A stretch of DNA of 64,000 nt from Primula veris (Eukaryota > Streptophyta > Magnoliopsida > Ericales > Primulaceae). Of this stretch, positions 44,801 to 58,600 are shown in pieces. Where the stretch lies: assembly GCA_963682055.1 (NCBI GenBank), contig OY821743.1:32474702-32538701 (forward strand). Reading direction: 5' to 3'. A program made the position numbers and the translations under genes. Every line of letters starts with the position of its first letter. Position 1 is the first letter of the stretch. Under the pieces are notes generated by a model that saw only the letters and a list, made by a program, of their open reading frames with translations, was not told the DNA's origin and made no database searches.

Positions 44801-47800
44801 AAAGCTTTTAATGCAACTTTTGTTCCCTCAGTTTCCATTTTAATTCTAATTTTAGAAAAATCCAGTACCCTACAAGTATTCCCTTAGTTTTTTAATAAGT
44901 AATATTTTTGTCACAAAGTTAGTATGTACCAGTATCAGCGGTGGACATGGATCGGTAGTTGTGGTCATCAACTCTATGCTTTAAAGGAAAATAATCCTTC
45001 TCAATATTTAATTAGACATATATCTTACCAAATAATACGAAACTAATGTTTTTAGGTTGTATTCCCAGTTTTTCTTTTTTACTATCCGGTTTTGTTAAAA
45101 AGGAATTAAATGTACCTCGACTTCGTGTACCATAGAAAAACCTATCAACTAGATGGAGGGAGCAATAATTTTATTATTTCGTTTGTTTGTTTTTTTAGAA
45201 AATGGTTATCGGCCAAATCATCAGTCTTTTACTTTTGTTTTTGTATATATATATATATATATACCCATATGTATAATGAACTGTAAACATGAGTTCCTTG
45301 AACACTTTTTAGCTTAATCAACTCTCTGTTTGATCACAATTTGATCAGGAGCTATAAGGTTTTAGGAGATATAAGGAGAATAAGAGAATGATTGGCGAAA
45401 AAAGTTGTTCTTATTGAGCTCAAGTGTTTTTCAGTTTGTTTTCAGCTTTGATTTTTTTTCTTTAAATATATTTGTAGGCCTTTTGAGATTTCGTAATGCT
45501 AAGTTCATTTTGTTGTATTTAGTTTTATATCGGATTGCTAGCATGAGAGCATGGCTCATGCAAGAGACGTTTTTCATTACACTTGAATAAAAGATAACAG
45601 CGTTTACACACAAAAAAAATACAAAATACCCATATGTATAAACAGACATGTTTAAATAATATTATTTATTTTAAACAAAGTATTGGATTAGCATTTTCTC
45701 AATTATATGATATCATTTGAATTCTGCTCTTCATAATTAGGTAGTTTGCAACCAACGCAAAATAGACTTGGTACCCCTATAAGCTAGACCGTAACCTGCA
45801 AATACACACCAAGAATCCTATTTCGATACAAATATTGTAACGTATCAGTATTGATTTGGCTCCCTTATTTGCATCAATGGAGGTACCTAGTTTAGGAAAA
45901 TAGAAATAGTGCTCCTTAGGTAGTTTGGTATTTATAGTGTCGGCTTATCAATTGTCTCTAGGGCTTTCAATATTATTTTCTCAAGGAAATAACTTAATTA
46001 TTTGTAATGATATGTAGCTTGTAGAGTTTTTGTAAGTGAGTTCTAATGGTAATGATTTCATTTTAAAAAAAAATAGCAATGATTTTTCGTTCGTATTGGG
46101 TAGCTTGCATTTTCATCTCTTCATTCGAATGTAGAAGCACCAGAATCTAATTCACTTTTCTATCCTTGCATTTCAAGGTCCCTTTTTAAGGGATAATAAG
46201 GCTAAAATACAATTTCCAACAGGGCTGCTAATCTTTATTTGCATTAAAATCATGTACATACGTAATACACCATCGTCCTATGAATCTGCATCTCAAACAT
46301 TTAATTAGATAAAATGATGTCGAAATAATTTAGGAGTTTCAAAACAATTTAGCAGTATTGTTTAATTTGTCTGTATTAATGACTTAATTGAAATAAAGAT
46401 TGACTTATAAGCTTATGTCTACTTTCTTGCTTAATTTTATTTATTTATTTTTGAACGCGTATATTTAATTTAACGCAACTAAAGTGTTTTCATACAATAA
46501 ACCGACATACTAGAGCACCACGACACTTGCACTATTAATTTTTTTTAACAAAAACCTAGTATTTTTCAAATTATATGACAAAAACATAATGTCAAACTCT
46601 TTCTTCCCCAAAATTACAATTTATAAATTAAATCACCACTCTCTTGTTTCTCTCTCTAGATTTATAGACACGTATGATAGAGCTCCATATTCTCTATATG
46701 TTCACAATCGATGATAAAAACTGAGTTTTTTTAAAGATTGAACCTAGATATAGTAGATTGAATTGTATACCAAAATGTGGAGTTCGAGAGGTTTTTTAAA
46801 TTGATTCGTGATATCGATTTGGTCATCAGAGTTTGAAATACTGACCGATTAAATTTTATCTGAATAGGGTCAGTGAAAATTATTTTTTGAGAAATCGGAT
46901 GTGGTATGACCATCATCTATTTATCTTTTTCTATTCACACATTTTGTTTTTCAATTGTATCTATATATGACTTGTGGGGGGCGATGGTGAGTTGTGCTTG
47001 TAATTAATAACTTTGAATGAGTATGATTATATGATAATGAGAATAAAGCATAAAAAATTAGTTTAGAAATTTATAATAATGGTTGGAAACCTGAAATAAT
47101 AGAGTATGGGCTTGCAAATATTGGTCATTGGAAAAAAATTGTATACCAATTTGATAAATTCGGATACAAAATTTAAAAGAAAATGGTATCAGTCTAAAAA
47201 AAGTATAAAGTGAGAAAAAAAAGTATGAAGTCTAGAAAAAATGTACAAGGTCCTAGAAAAAATATATGAAGTCTTACAAAAGTGTATAAAGTCTAAAAAA
47301 AAGGTATGAAATATAAGAATACAATATCAATTCAGGGTTGAAATATGGTATAGAAAAAAAAATGTAAATCCGAAAACATGGTATGAATTATGAACTTTTT
47401 TGGTAATATGGTTTGTCTAATAATACTTTTTACTTATTAATTACCTCCTTAAACTATTGATTGCGCTTATAACATCTCAATCTCAATAATCATTGTATCT
47501 CTAACTTGAGAAAATCACTTTTTCGATCATAATTTCATTTAATCTTAAAACAGTATCTTCGTCAACTAACTGAATTAAACAATCAGTGATTTACACATGC
47601 TATCTTCTCAAAAAATTTAATCGGTGATGAGAACCTAAATTGTGCACGTCTATTACATAAACTTTTCTATGACACTAGCACCACTGCTATATTGAAATTT
47701 TGTTTGGATTTGGATATGGCCTTAGACCGTAGTTAATGTTATTATCGTCATACTACTAGTATATATTTAGTAGAAGAAGGGAGTTATGAGGTATAAAAGT

Positions 47801-49590
47801 TTGTAGTTAGAATGGTGACTAATTGCATAGCTGATCATAACATCATATATATATATAAAAGGACGTGGATTGATTTAATGGCTTGTGGAAGTTGGAGCTA
47901 TTTATTTATATGACATTAATTATTGATGGGGGCATGCATTCATGACTCCTTCTTCAACTGTATACAGACCTCCCATTCATTTAATGACAATTCATCTTCC
48001 TCTTTATATTTCCCAGCTTCGTCACCGCCTGCATGCAAATAAACTACACCATGAATTAATTAATGCACCAAATTTAAATTACTTATCATGACTATTCTTG
48101 ATCATGAAGGCTCTAAGGCCCGATCAAAAGATAGGGTAATTTCACCTATTTTTAACCATGTTCAGTATACATGAGTACAATATGAAATATACGAAATTGG
48201 TATTTTTTCAGTTTCGCCAACCCAAAAGTCTTATGCAAAATTGTTTGTGTTGTTGCCGTTTTCGTTCACAAACGAAAATGCTTCATGTAATTGTATTACT
48301 GTTAGTTTAGATATTTTATGCTTATTAATTTACGTTCTTGAGGATGGGAGGAAGAGTATACACAAACCCTCGGACACCGTGAAGTGTCACGTATGGACTA
48401 ATATTCATAAGTTTTCTGCAACATGAGGCACAGTTGAGAAAATAAACAATGTCACTATTAAAATAAGCAGTTGAATTGTGATAAATAATAAATGATCCGA
48501 AATTAATTTTCTGGACATATTGGATTTTTGAGTAAACTAATGAAAGCAACATTTTTTTTTGAATTATACCATGATATTTTGGGGGAGTTGAGCGTATAAA
48601 TATCATATTGGTAGAAAAATGTACCTCTAGTAGCTCAATCTGCTATCTAGAGTCAAAGCAAATAAATTAAATTAAACTAACTAATTCTTTCTTTTAAGAA
48701 AAAACAAACTTCTTTTTGGCTTGATAAAAATCGAGAACTAAGAAAAAGTTTCGCTACGATAAAGCTACACAACGAAGATAAATATGCTAATCTAGTTATT
48801 ACATATGCCAATAAGAATCATATAATTAATAAATCACAAAACAAAAACATTTAGTGAAGTCCCTTGAGCACTCATCATTTGCAATGAACTCAAGGAAGGG
48901 AAGAGAAACTCGAGAATTTACCATGATGTTAGAAATTCGCAAGTTTTAAAAGAGATCGAAGTACTTGTTATATCTAGCCTTAATAGATTCATAAAATAAA
49001 AATATTCCTGAGCCGTAGAAATCGATTATTTTTAATGCTTGCAAACTGGCTAGCTAAGCTTCGATTTTATGGGCGCGGCCTAGTTTCTTTTGCTGTGTTG
49101 TAGCCCACGGGAATCGTTTGAGCTTTGATTGTATATGCGCTTACCTTTACAACAACAACAAAAACCCTTACCTTCGCAAAAGAAACAAATATCTCTCGGT
49201 ACAATTTGAAACGTAACAAGCTATAACAATTTGAAACGTGAGATATAAAGGATAATTAATGTAATGATCACCTCCTGTAAATTGGTACCCAAGTAAGCCG
49301 TTGTAAAAAAATACAGATACACAGTACTTCCTATAATTAAACGAAACCTATTTTTTACATTTTCTAAATATGCTACTCATTTATGCATGTATTAACAAGG
49401 TAGGAGAGTTGGTTAGAACGTACTATCGGAGCTTTTAAGAGGGGGCTTGTGAGCTTTAGAGTAATTGAGAAGCTAACTTCAGTTAAAGATCACGTCATGA
49501 ATATGTGCCCTACTTTATTTTAGCATTAAATTTTTACTCTATTAAATTTCCATCTAACAATTTAACATATCCTTCCACATATATTTATTT
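41811..49590. other. Gene-poor AT-rich region
   Basis: I recognise no gene. Notable items are a tandem duplication of about 80 bases with ACAAAATACGATCCTVAAATTGG at about 43383 and 43463, ACT/TAA trinucleotide runs near 44600-44640, a short TA tract near 45245-45263, and a degenerate repeat of about 25 bases (AAAAAGTATGAAGTCT-like) at about 47195-47310. Confidence 0.55.
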
Positions 49591-49598
49591 CTCTCCCT

Positions 49599-49608
49599 CT
49601 ATATATAC
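49599..49608 (+). promoter_or_regulatory. Candidate TATA box of the CFL1-like gene
   Basis: CTATATATAC lies 80 bases upstream of the ATG and is followed by a GA-rich leader (GAGAGAAAGAGAGGG). Spacing and context are good for a plant core promoter. Confidence 0.55.
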
Positions 49609-49687
49609 ATAACCACCTAAAACATTTGATCATATCGAGAGAAAGAGAGGGATAGATAGACAAAGAGAGGAATTTGAATTAAGTGAT

Positions 49688-51105
49688 ATGGTTTCATTTC
49701 AAGCACTTTTGACACCAACTCAAAGGGAGACAACAATCAAAGATGATCATGAGTTTGAGATCAATTCACCAAAGAAGAGGAAAAGGGTAGAGCCACTAGT
49801 TGAGGGGCATTTCGGAAAGACCGTCTTTGATAAAGAGATTCATCTTCAGACTCCGTTGCCATCAGGGTGGCAACGATACCTCGATATCAAGGTATATCGG
49901 TATTAAATTTTCATGATTCACCATTTATATGAAAATTTTCACGAACGAAAAATTTATATGAGCTGAAATTATATATATTGGATTGGTAGATTATTTCATC
50001 AAGTATGGGCTGAAATTATATATATGTTTACTTTTTATTAGTTGAATTTTAAATGAACGATTGAATTATTTTAACTTTATATTATGTATATAAAGAGTTC
50101 GATTTATACGACTCTGATTTAGATATCCACTGCTTCCTAAAATCAACATATATACGTAAACAAGTACTATGGAAAATAAGAGATTAGACAAGGTCACTGT
50201 CGCCTCACATAATTGTTGTACTAGAAGTTCTCAAAGTCAATAATTCTTACAAGGAAAAAGCTAGAACAAGATAGTTTGCCTTTTGAAGATCATTCCCATA
50301 ATAAATAAAACTAGCTTTATTTGTTGGCTTTCTGAATGACACTGAAAACAAGAAATTCTAACCACTTTCCATAAAGCCAACTATTGTCATAATTAAAATA
50401 ATTTCAAAAGTAAAGCACAGGAAATGGAAATTTTCTTGTTTTACAAAAAAAAAGTGGAAATTTTATTGCATCATAGGTGATGGGAAGAATTTATTGATTA
50501 CTCGTGCGTCAAGTTCTATCTTAAAAAAATATTGAAAACAATCTCATGACAATATTTTGTCTTGCAAAATTAAATGATTACATGAAGATCTGTCTAGTTT
50601 TCTTTTAATTGTAACCTTGTTTTTCCATCAACTTTTTCAGTCAGGGGAGATACACTATTTGAACACAAAGACTCAAAGGAGAACAACAAAGGACCCAAGA
50701 ACAAGCCCTGAGCCACCTATTAATCAAATGAGCTTGGATCTTGAGCTAAATTTACCATGTGGTTCACTAAATCAAAATTTCACTAAAAATAAAACCGTTT
50801 TCCCTGGCTTGATCTCAAACCATTTACAAAAAAGCAATCCGTATTCGAGTACTTTTTTCGAAAACAAAAGAACAATCTCCAAAGAGCTAACCCTTTTCCC
50901 ATCGCGGTCGGAAGTATTTGAAGTTGAAAAATGTGAAGATGATGATGATGATAAGAGGGAGATGGTAACGGCTGTTTGTATGAAGTGTCATATGCTAGTG
51001 ATGATGTGCAAGTCTTCCCCATCTTGCCCAAATTGCAAATTCATGCACCCAATTGACCAGAAAGCCCCACCCATGCTCAATCAAAGCCTTAGTCTCTTCT
51101 GTTGA
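49688..51105 (+). CDS. CFL1: WW-domain protein, CURLY FLAG LEAF 1 (CFL1)-like
   Basis: Plant-specific WW-domain regulator. CFL1 proteins are known to bind class IV HD-ZIP factors and restrain cuticle development. Exons are 49688-49891 and 50641-51105, giving 222 residues. An NLS-like KKRKRV lies near residues 29-34. The WW-type domain spans about residues 57-88 (LPSGWQRYLDIK|SGEIHYLNTKT), split by the intron. It has the first Trp (61) and Tyr75, but Lys where the second Trp normally stands before DPR. An EAR-like LDLELNL lies at 100-106, suggesting a repressor. Residues 166-172 are an Asp run. The C-terminus has a conserved Cys cluster (C181, C184, C191, C197, C200; CPNCKFMHP). The leader is short and the gene stands alone. 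Confidence 0.88.
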
Positions 51106-53673
51106 TTTATATAGATTTTAATTATGCTATCTAGTTGGTACAAAAAGAAGAAGAAGATGCTAGTGGTATAATAACCTTGTGCACTGCCCTTCTTGATCCA
51201 TATCAAGTTTAGAAGATCTAGCTAGCTAGTTGGTGCACTTTATATTTATATTTACTTTTATTTGTGTAGAAATATGAAATGAAGAAACGAATTGGATATC
51301 AAATATGTATAAATTTATATCAGTAGTTAGCTATGAATGTTATGTCCATGTTTCCAGTACTCCGATTAAATTGGAAGTTATGGCATTGAGTCCTTTATCA
51401 CTCCCAACTTATCGCACCATCAAAATTTGTGCATAAATGCCACCATGATCTTTACATGATGTTATTCCCTAGTACTATTATTTACCCAAAAAGTAGTAAT
51501 TCCTGGTACTAAAGTCACGGTCATGGTCATTCATGATTCAACAAAAAGAAACTGAACCTTATGGAAAATCTAAGAAATTATTTATTTTATTTGTGATCAA
51601 GTCACGCAATTGTGAACATTTCTTTTATTTTCTGTTCGTATTAATGGGTACATAATCACACGTATTTATAAACAATAAACCTAGGCAAATGATAAAAGAA
51701 AATACACAAATGCATGTCCCGCACGGGGTGTGACATGATATATATGGTATCCTTAAGTTTATTAAATTTTATAGTGCTAGGGTTTACGGTAGGTTCCATC
51801 ATGAGCGCCTACTTGCATTATTGCTCAACTTACATTAGCAATTATAATAGCATAAATAATAACAGAAGGGTGTGCTATATTATATTCTGACAATTTCTCG
51901 TAATAAAACGTTTATTTATTTTAATTATTACTAGTATACTAATATAATTCTGACAAGAAGTTTAATGATTTGTTTTCATGAATACGGGAAATGAATAATA
52001 GAATAGCTATTTGCTAGTTTTGCTCTATTAACTTTGGAACGTACAAATTTGATTTATTTCTTAAAAATGGTTCAAATTTGCAAGCACTAATTGTAGGATC
52101 GTGCCTGTATTCATCGAAACTTTAATGCTCCTGGGCCTTGTCTTTGGTAGTTCCTTATTTTTTCTCTAATTAGATTTAATGAAATTCATAATTCATTCGG
52201 ATATTAAGAAATAAAACTTTAGCATAAACAATATCTAGTTGCATAGACACTTTTTTTTTTTTTTTAAATAAACATACAAAAAAAACTTTTCATTTTCCTT
52301 ATAAATATTAAAGAAAAGGCTGTTGAGTCCCAAATAAACTTGAACAAAACATAATATCTACTTTACTTTGCAAGTTCTGCTTTTAATGCCTATCTCTATT
52401 ATTTAATACCCCATGTAACCCCAGATGGAGAATTTGTATAGTAAAAAAAAAAACAATTTCAACAGGAACACATGGGTTAAAAGATATAAAGAGATTTTTT
52501 TCCCTTTGTAATTGATATACAAAAGATATAAAGTTTACTCACCAATGTTTTCTCTCCTAATCATGCAGCCTAAGCCTAACGCTGCTTTTCCAGAAACAGC
52601 TAAATCCATACTATTGACTTAATAAGTACTAAGTTTTTTTTTTCTGCACAGATAAATTGTTCAGTACTACTGCTTATTTGCGAATTCGAAAAGATAAAGA
52701 ACTGCTTTTATTGACCAAAAACTCGGGTTCAAGTCTGCAAGCAATTCCGTCATTGCCAACATAAAGATTATGCATGTTTAGGGCAGGCTGGGGTAAGCCA
52801 AAAGTAGCTAGTTAGGTCAGGCGTCCGTCCCCAAAATAGGTGCAACAATGCGAGATTTTTTTTTCCAGATTAAATCGGGTTTTTCTCCTAATATAATTCG
52901 AGAATAACCTATGATAATTGATCGTCTATTTTATACGTAGTAAACAATATTTTATTTCATCATGACATGGTTCATATTTTTTAATTTCTGTGTGTTTTTC
53001 TTACATAGGTTATGAATTTTTTTCGGATAAAGTTTAAAATGCTCCTAAAAAATAAACGGCTTAGGTTTAGAAAGACGTCAGACCGACTTTGTCTCAGCCT
53101 ACGAGTTATCAATAGTTTCTTTATTTGCATAAAAAAAATTATGAGAATATACATGAAATCTAACCTGTTACTAAAAGAATGTGTAAACCAATGTTATTTC
53201 ACTACACCGATGATTAATTTGTGTCATATGAGGGCCAAAATATTTGAATAGTTATTGGGCTCAAAGCCTCAATGTTACTGTCACATAACATGCATGCAAC
53301 CCATCTCTCTCCAAGATATAAAGTATTTTATTTTGAAATTTTCTACAATATTTTGTGACTTTTGTCCATTCAACTAAACGTTCCAATATTTGGCGTCAAA
53401 ATTTGGCTCAAACCTTTTTACGGTGACAATCCTACAATAATTTTAGCAACACGTACATTCCTTATAAAAAAATATTTGTTATCGAAAAAGGCTTAAATCA
53501 GCCCCTCTACGTAAAAAAAAAAAAAAAAAACTTTTTATTTAAGCAGAAATTTACACTGTTTTTTTAAAGAAAATAGAGTGTACGTACAACCATATATATT
53601 TCCTTGCTCGCGGATTATATAGAGATCTTGAAAACTAGATACCAAAAGAAAATAACTCAAAACCGAATTAATA

Positions 53674-53743
<70 letters not shown>

Positions 53744-55440
53744 TTCAATCTCTTTATAAATATTCGTCTCGAGAGTTTATTTACAAAAGATAGATGGCCT
53801 ATGTCATAAACTTTATGAGGGCTGTTACAAAAAATTTAAGATAGTATTAATTTTTTACAAAACACCCATACTCCATAGTTAATGGTGTTATTTGTTGTTT
53901 TACCCATACAAGAAAAAAAAAAAAAAAAACGTTACGTGAAACACAAGCTAGATGCATGGAAACAGGAAATATTGTTACAGTTAAAAGAAATAATTAGAAT
54001 AAAACATATAAAAGAAATGTTTAAATAACTATCCCAGATTTATCAATCCATAAAAATAAGGTGAATGAACACGTAAGTTTTTATATTTTAGAATATATAA
54101 TAGCTAAATTTTGATTGCTAGCTAGAACGTGTAACTAATTAAAGTATTATACACGTCATTTTACTAACTTAGTTTTCACCATTTTTTTTTTGCTTTATTA
54201 CAAAAATAGCATTTTACAATTTTATTTTAATGTTTCACTAAATTTTGTAGAGCTTATAAAATAAATATTTAAGACGTTATAATGTTTCATCCAAGTTTCG
54301 GAAATGTTTCCCCAAAAATTGAAAAAAAAAATGGTTTTGGCTCGGAAACAGGTTCCCATGGACACACCTTCTCGACGTTACACAATTTTTTTTGGCAAAT
54401 AAAGAAACACAAATACGAAACGACAGAAAACTGACTTAAACCATATTAGTAAACGCACAAACTGTTAAGAAGAAATCCTATCTAATTGGTGTATAATGTT
54501 GGAATATGCTAGTATCTGGCAATGTGTTTTAAAAGACGAAATTAGACGGAATTTAGTAACCTAATAGATTTGGTGTGTTAATGCAGAGCGAATTCGGAGA
54601 GAGATAAGACACTAGACGACGTGTTTACATCTAAAACTCGTTATACTCCTTTTAGAACATTGGTCTCGGTCTCTATTACAGCTCATTTTCACTGCAAAAC
54701 AATATGTTTAGTGTTTTTTACTAACAATTATTAGCAAGATTAACATTTTTAACCGTTAGTGTGCCGGTCTACAAATTCTATCTCAATTGAAGATGTAACG
54801 TTAAACAAAATGACGGTATTGCACTCACGTTCTGTCATGTATCACGTAACGAGTGCAATTCTATCAACATACGTCAAAAATATATACCAAATATGAGACA
54901 TATATTCCGTTTATTTATGTTGTTATACCTTTAATTTGACAAAAAATTATCCATCAATAGCTAAATTATTAAAATTGATATTTAAGTACCCAAATTGTTA
55001 AACTATTAATACAATAATAAATTAATAAACAAAGTGTTTGTTTATTAACCATGCATACGATGATCCGTTTAAACGTATTCACTAACCTTTACTCTAATAT
55101 TCGTTCCCAATTAATTGTCTTTTACAAGATTACGTGCAATTTTGATCGTTTTATAAAATGTATCAAAATTGTCGAAATGAAAACTTTCAAAACCAAGTAC
55201 TCCGTAAAATTTTATGTTTCAAGGATATGATTAACTTTTGAAATTTTTCATTCCGATAATTTTAATACAATTTACTATTTATTACTCTTTTCGTCACACT
55301 TTATAAGTACCGTACGAAATCACGTGCAATTTTGATCGGCATGTGACTAAATTAGCCAAACGAAATTTTTTAAAATTTCTATACATAATTCAAATATTTT
55401 AAAAAAAAATCACAACCGGTTAAAATTGCTGTTGGTTGGT
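51106..55440. other. Gene-poor AT-rich region
   Basis: I recognise no gene. It contains homopolymer A/T runs and a long (AT)n microsatellite. Confidence 0.55.
53676..53742. repeat. (AT)n microsatellite, about 33 units
   Basis: An uninterrupted AT dinucleotide tract, likely length-polymorphic. Confidence 0.95.
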
Positions 55441-55453
55441 TTGATAGGATAAT

Positions 55454-55461
55454 TATAAATA
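55454..55461 (+). promoter_or_regulatory. Possible TATA element of the carrier gene
   Basis: TATAAATA lies about 152 bases upstream of the ATG. The support is motif only. Confidence 0.3.
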
Positions 55462-55612
55462 TTTTTGTTCTCATTTCCGGTAAATAAATATTAATATCGG
55501 AAACATAGAAATCGACGGGAGAGGATGAAAAACCAAGGCCGATAATAACCGCCGGAGAAGAAGGCCAAAAAAACCTCAGCTCAGCTAAAATCCTCACCAA
55601 CTAACCACTTCA

Positions 55613-58600
55613 ATGCCACGTGTCCAGATATCCACGATAGCAATACAAATACACCCACACTACTCTCTCTCACTAAACTCCTCCATAGCTTCCTCCGGAG
55701 AATTCTCCCTCCTCGATAACTCCTTCGGCTCGGGTTTTTTATCCGTTAGCTTGTCGGTCAAGAAAGGGAGAGACGGAGAGTCCGTCAAGTGTTTGGTGAA
55801 GGATAAGGGTGATGACGTGGTGGTTGGAAGGAGGGGACGAGGCGTGGTGAATACGAGTAAGCATTTGTGGGCGGGGGCGGTCGCCGCTATGGTTTCGAGG
55901 TTTGCTTCTTTTTTCTCTTTTTTCTGTTTTTAGCATGTTGATTTGATGTTACGTTGTGTTGTTGTGTTAGAGAATTTTCGATGTAACTTATATACATAAA
56001 TGTATCCGTTCCACTTCACTATCCTCCGCTACTAGAATGCATTAAAAAACGGTCGGCCATGAGAAGAGACATGCTTTTTGTGTTATTGTTTGTAGAAAAA
56101 ACGACCGTTTGAGGCTTAGTTATCAAAAACTCATGGTTAATACGATCTTTTAAGGTTACGTATGTTGCTGCCTTTTTCACTCGGTGTTTGAATTTGATGC
56201 TCACTGGGTTATACATATAATGTACCAAGTCTTAGACAATATAATATACAAATGGGGTTTTTGATAATTAAGTACAAAAGTATTCTAGTAAACATTAAGT
56301 TACCCTATATTAGCTTATTTGATGTTAAACTGTGTTATTGTATTTGTAATGTTAAATTTGTATTATGATTGTTTATGCATGGTTATATGTGATGTTGGAT
56401 GGGAAATGTGGTTGTTTGCATACATGTTAAGTTTTTCTGGATTATTTAATTTAAGCTACTCCCTCCCTTCCGCATTGTTGGGTCAAAATTACGTGCAATT
56501 TTAGTTCGCAAAAAGCCCTTGTGGAAATTGCTCGTATGAATATTTTGGAAAGCTAATCAGGTAGTTCAAATGCGAAATTAGGTGATTAAATTTTGAACTT
56601 TCCCATTTCGGGCAATTTAGATTCAACTTTTTTGGCGGTTTCAATGTCTAGTTAAGAATAGGGGTAAGGTCTTTAAGAAGGGAGGTGATGACGTGGTGAA
56701 TGGGGGGTAGGGAAGAGGAGGGTTGGAGTAAGGGGATGTGGTGCGATTAATACGACTAAGCATTTGTGGACCGGGGTGATTACCAGCTATGGTTTTTAGC
56801 TTTGTGGTTTTAGTTTTAGCTATTGATTTGCTCTCTGTGTTATTGTCTTTGGCTGAGCTTAAATTATGATTCTTGGAGTATATATTTTAGTTGAAAAATG
56901 TAGCTCATAGCATACTTGTTAATAGGGTAGGAGTTAACTGCTGAGGTGGACTGAAGTTCCCCCATATTTTTTAAAATAATATTTGTCATAATACGAAAGT
57001 CGGAAGAAATTTCATTGTCGCGGATAAGAAATGTTAAACTCATATGGTTTGACGATAATGAATATTTGTCATGGAAGTCATAATAGGAGTTGGAAAATGA
57101 AACTTTAAAATAATACGTGCATAGGTTTTTAGTTGGAACTTGGAACGAAACTCAGAGCATAGTTGTTATTACGGGAGGAGCTAAAAGTAGGGTGAAGTCA
57201 TAAAGTACAAATTTCAGTGTATATGATATCAGCATCTCCCATATACGGTTCTTCGATCTGCCACTGATTATGACGTTAAGAAAGAAACGCAGATACAAAT
57301 ATCACATATTTATAGGACCTTTGTTTTAGCTGGAAAACTCAAAATACTCAGTGTTAAGGTGTCCACCCATGTTCATTGCAACTTCAAATACTGTTAAGCA
57401 AAAGTTGAAAATTTTCAATGATTTCAGCACTTCGTTAGAAAGTGTAGTTCAAGTCCCAGATAAATAGTTTGTTATGATCAGATACTGTCACTTCTTATCA
57501 GGTAATTCATATATTGCTACAGTGCATTCTGTTAAGGGCTAGTTTGGTTCATGCGAATAAAATGGAACAGTTTTTCTTGTAGCGGGGAAGGAGTCCCACC
57601 AAATGGGAGTTATGAATGATATTTCGTAGCAGAGTGGTGAAATTGAAACATACTGGGAAACAGGGATATCTAAATTGTAGGGATCAGGAGTGATTAAAAA
57701 TAATTATAAATAAATTTGGGGATTTTCGCATGGAAAAGTATTATACGGTAATGGAGAGGAATAGATTGTTCTGTGGGGTAGAGTAATGTTCAAACCCACT
57801 TGAAAATTGTAGATGGGAATCAATCAAATTTGTGGGATGGCATATAGGTTTTCTTAATAAATGACACTCTTTATATTGGTTTTTTGAAGGATCGCACTAT
57901 ATAAAAAAAAAGGGATTTTATAGAATCAAGGATATTATAGAATCAAGGATTTTGATGTAGTTTCGTATTCAAAAATGAGTGATGGAATGTAGTATAGAGC
58001 TGAGGAATGGCTAAATCCACATGGACAATGGTGTGCGGAATAGTGCACTTTACTAAAACATGAAGACTACATTTTACATTGTACTACAGTCTACAGTGAA
58101 AGTTGCAAATCTATGGAAGTTGTATCAAAAATATGTGAATATATACTTTTAGCATTATAAGTCAAGTAATTGAGTTATGTAGCGAGGAGTCTTATCTCTT
58201 GAATGCAGATTAATTCTCTCGATCAAAGAATTACTTTAAGAATGGGTTGTGAGGGATCAAATTGAGGAGTATGGCTTCCTGGGATCGTATGGTGAATTTG
58301 TTCATGTAATCTTAAGTGTACCAGCAAGTGTCCATGTTTCCTGTAAATTCGCTTCTTTGGTGGATTTTTTAAAATACATTTTTGCAAGACCTTTTACAGA
58401 TTTTTGGAAAGTAAATAAGCAATTGCTTTAATACGTCCAGGATGGCAGCTAAACCTAATTTATGGTGAAATATTGTATTAACGATAAATCAACCAACCCC
58501 TTTCAATGTGATTCGCTAACTGTGAACTAAGAGTTCAAAAGAAGTATTGCATACCTCATTAATCATATACTTCTTGTACACATGTACATTATGTACCGCG

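Noticed and set aside
52720..52760. GGTTCAAGTCTGC resembling a tRNA T-arm
   Set aside because: No matching acceptor stem, D-arm or anticodon arm upstream.
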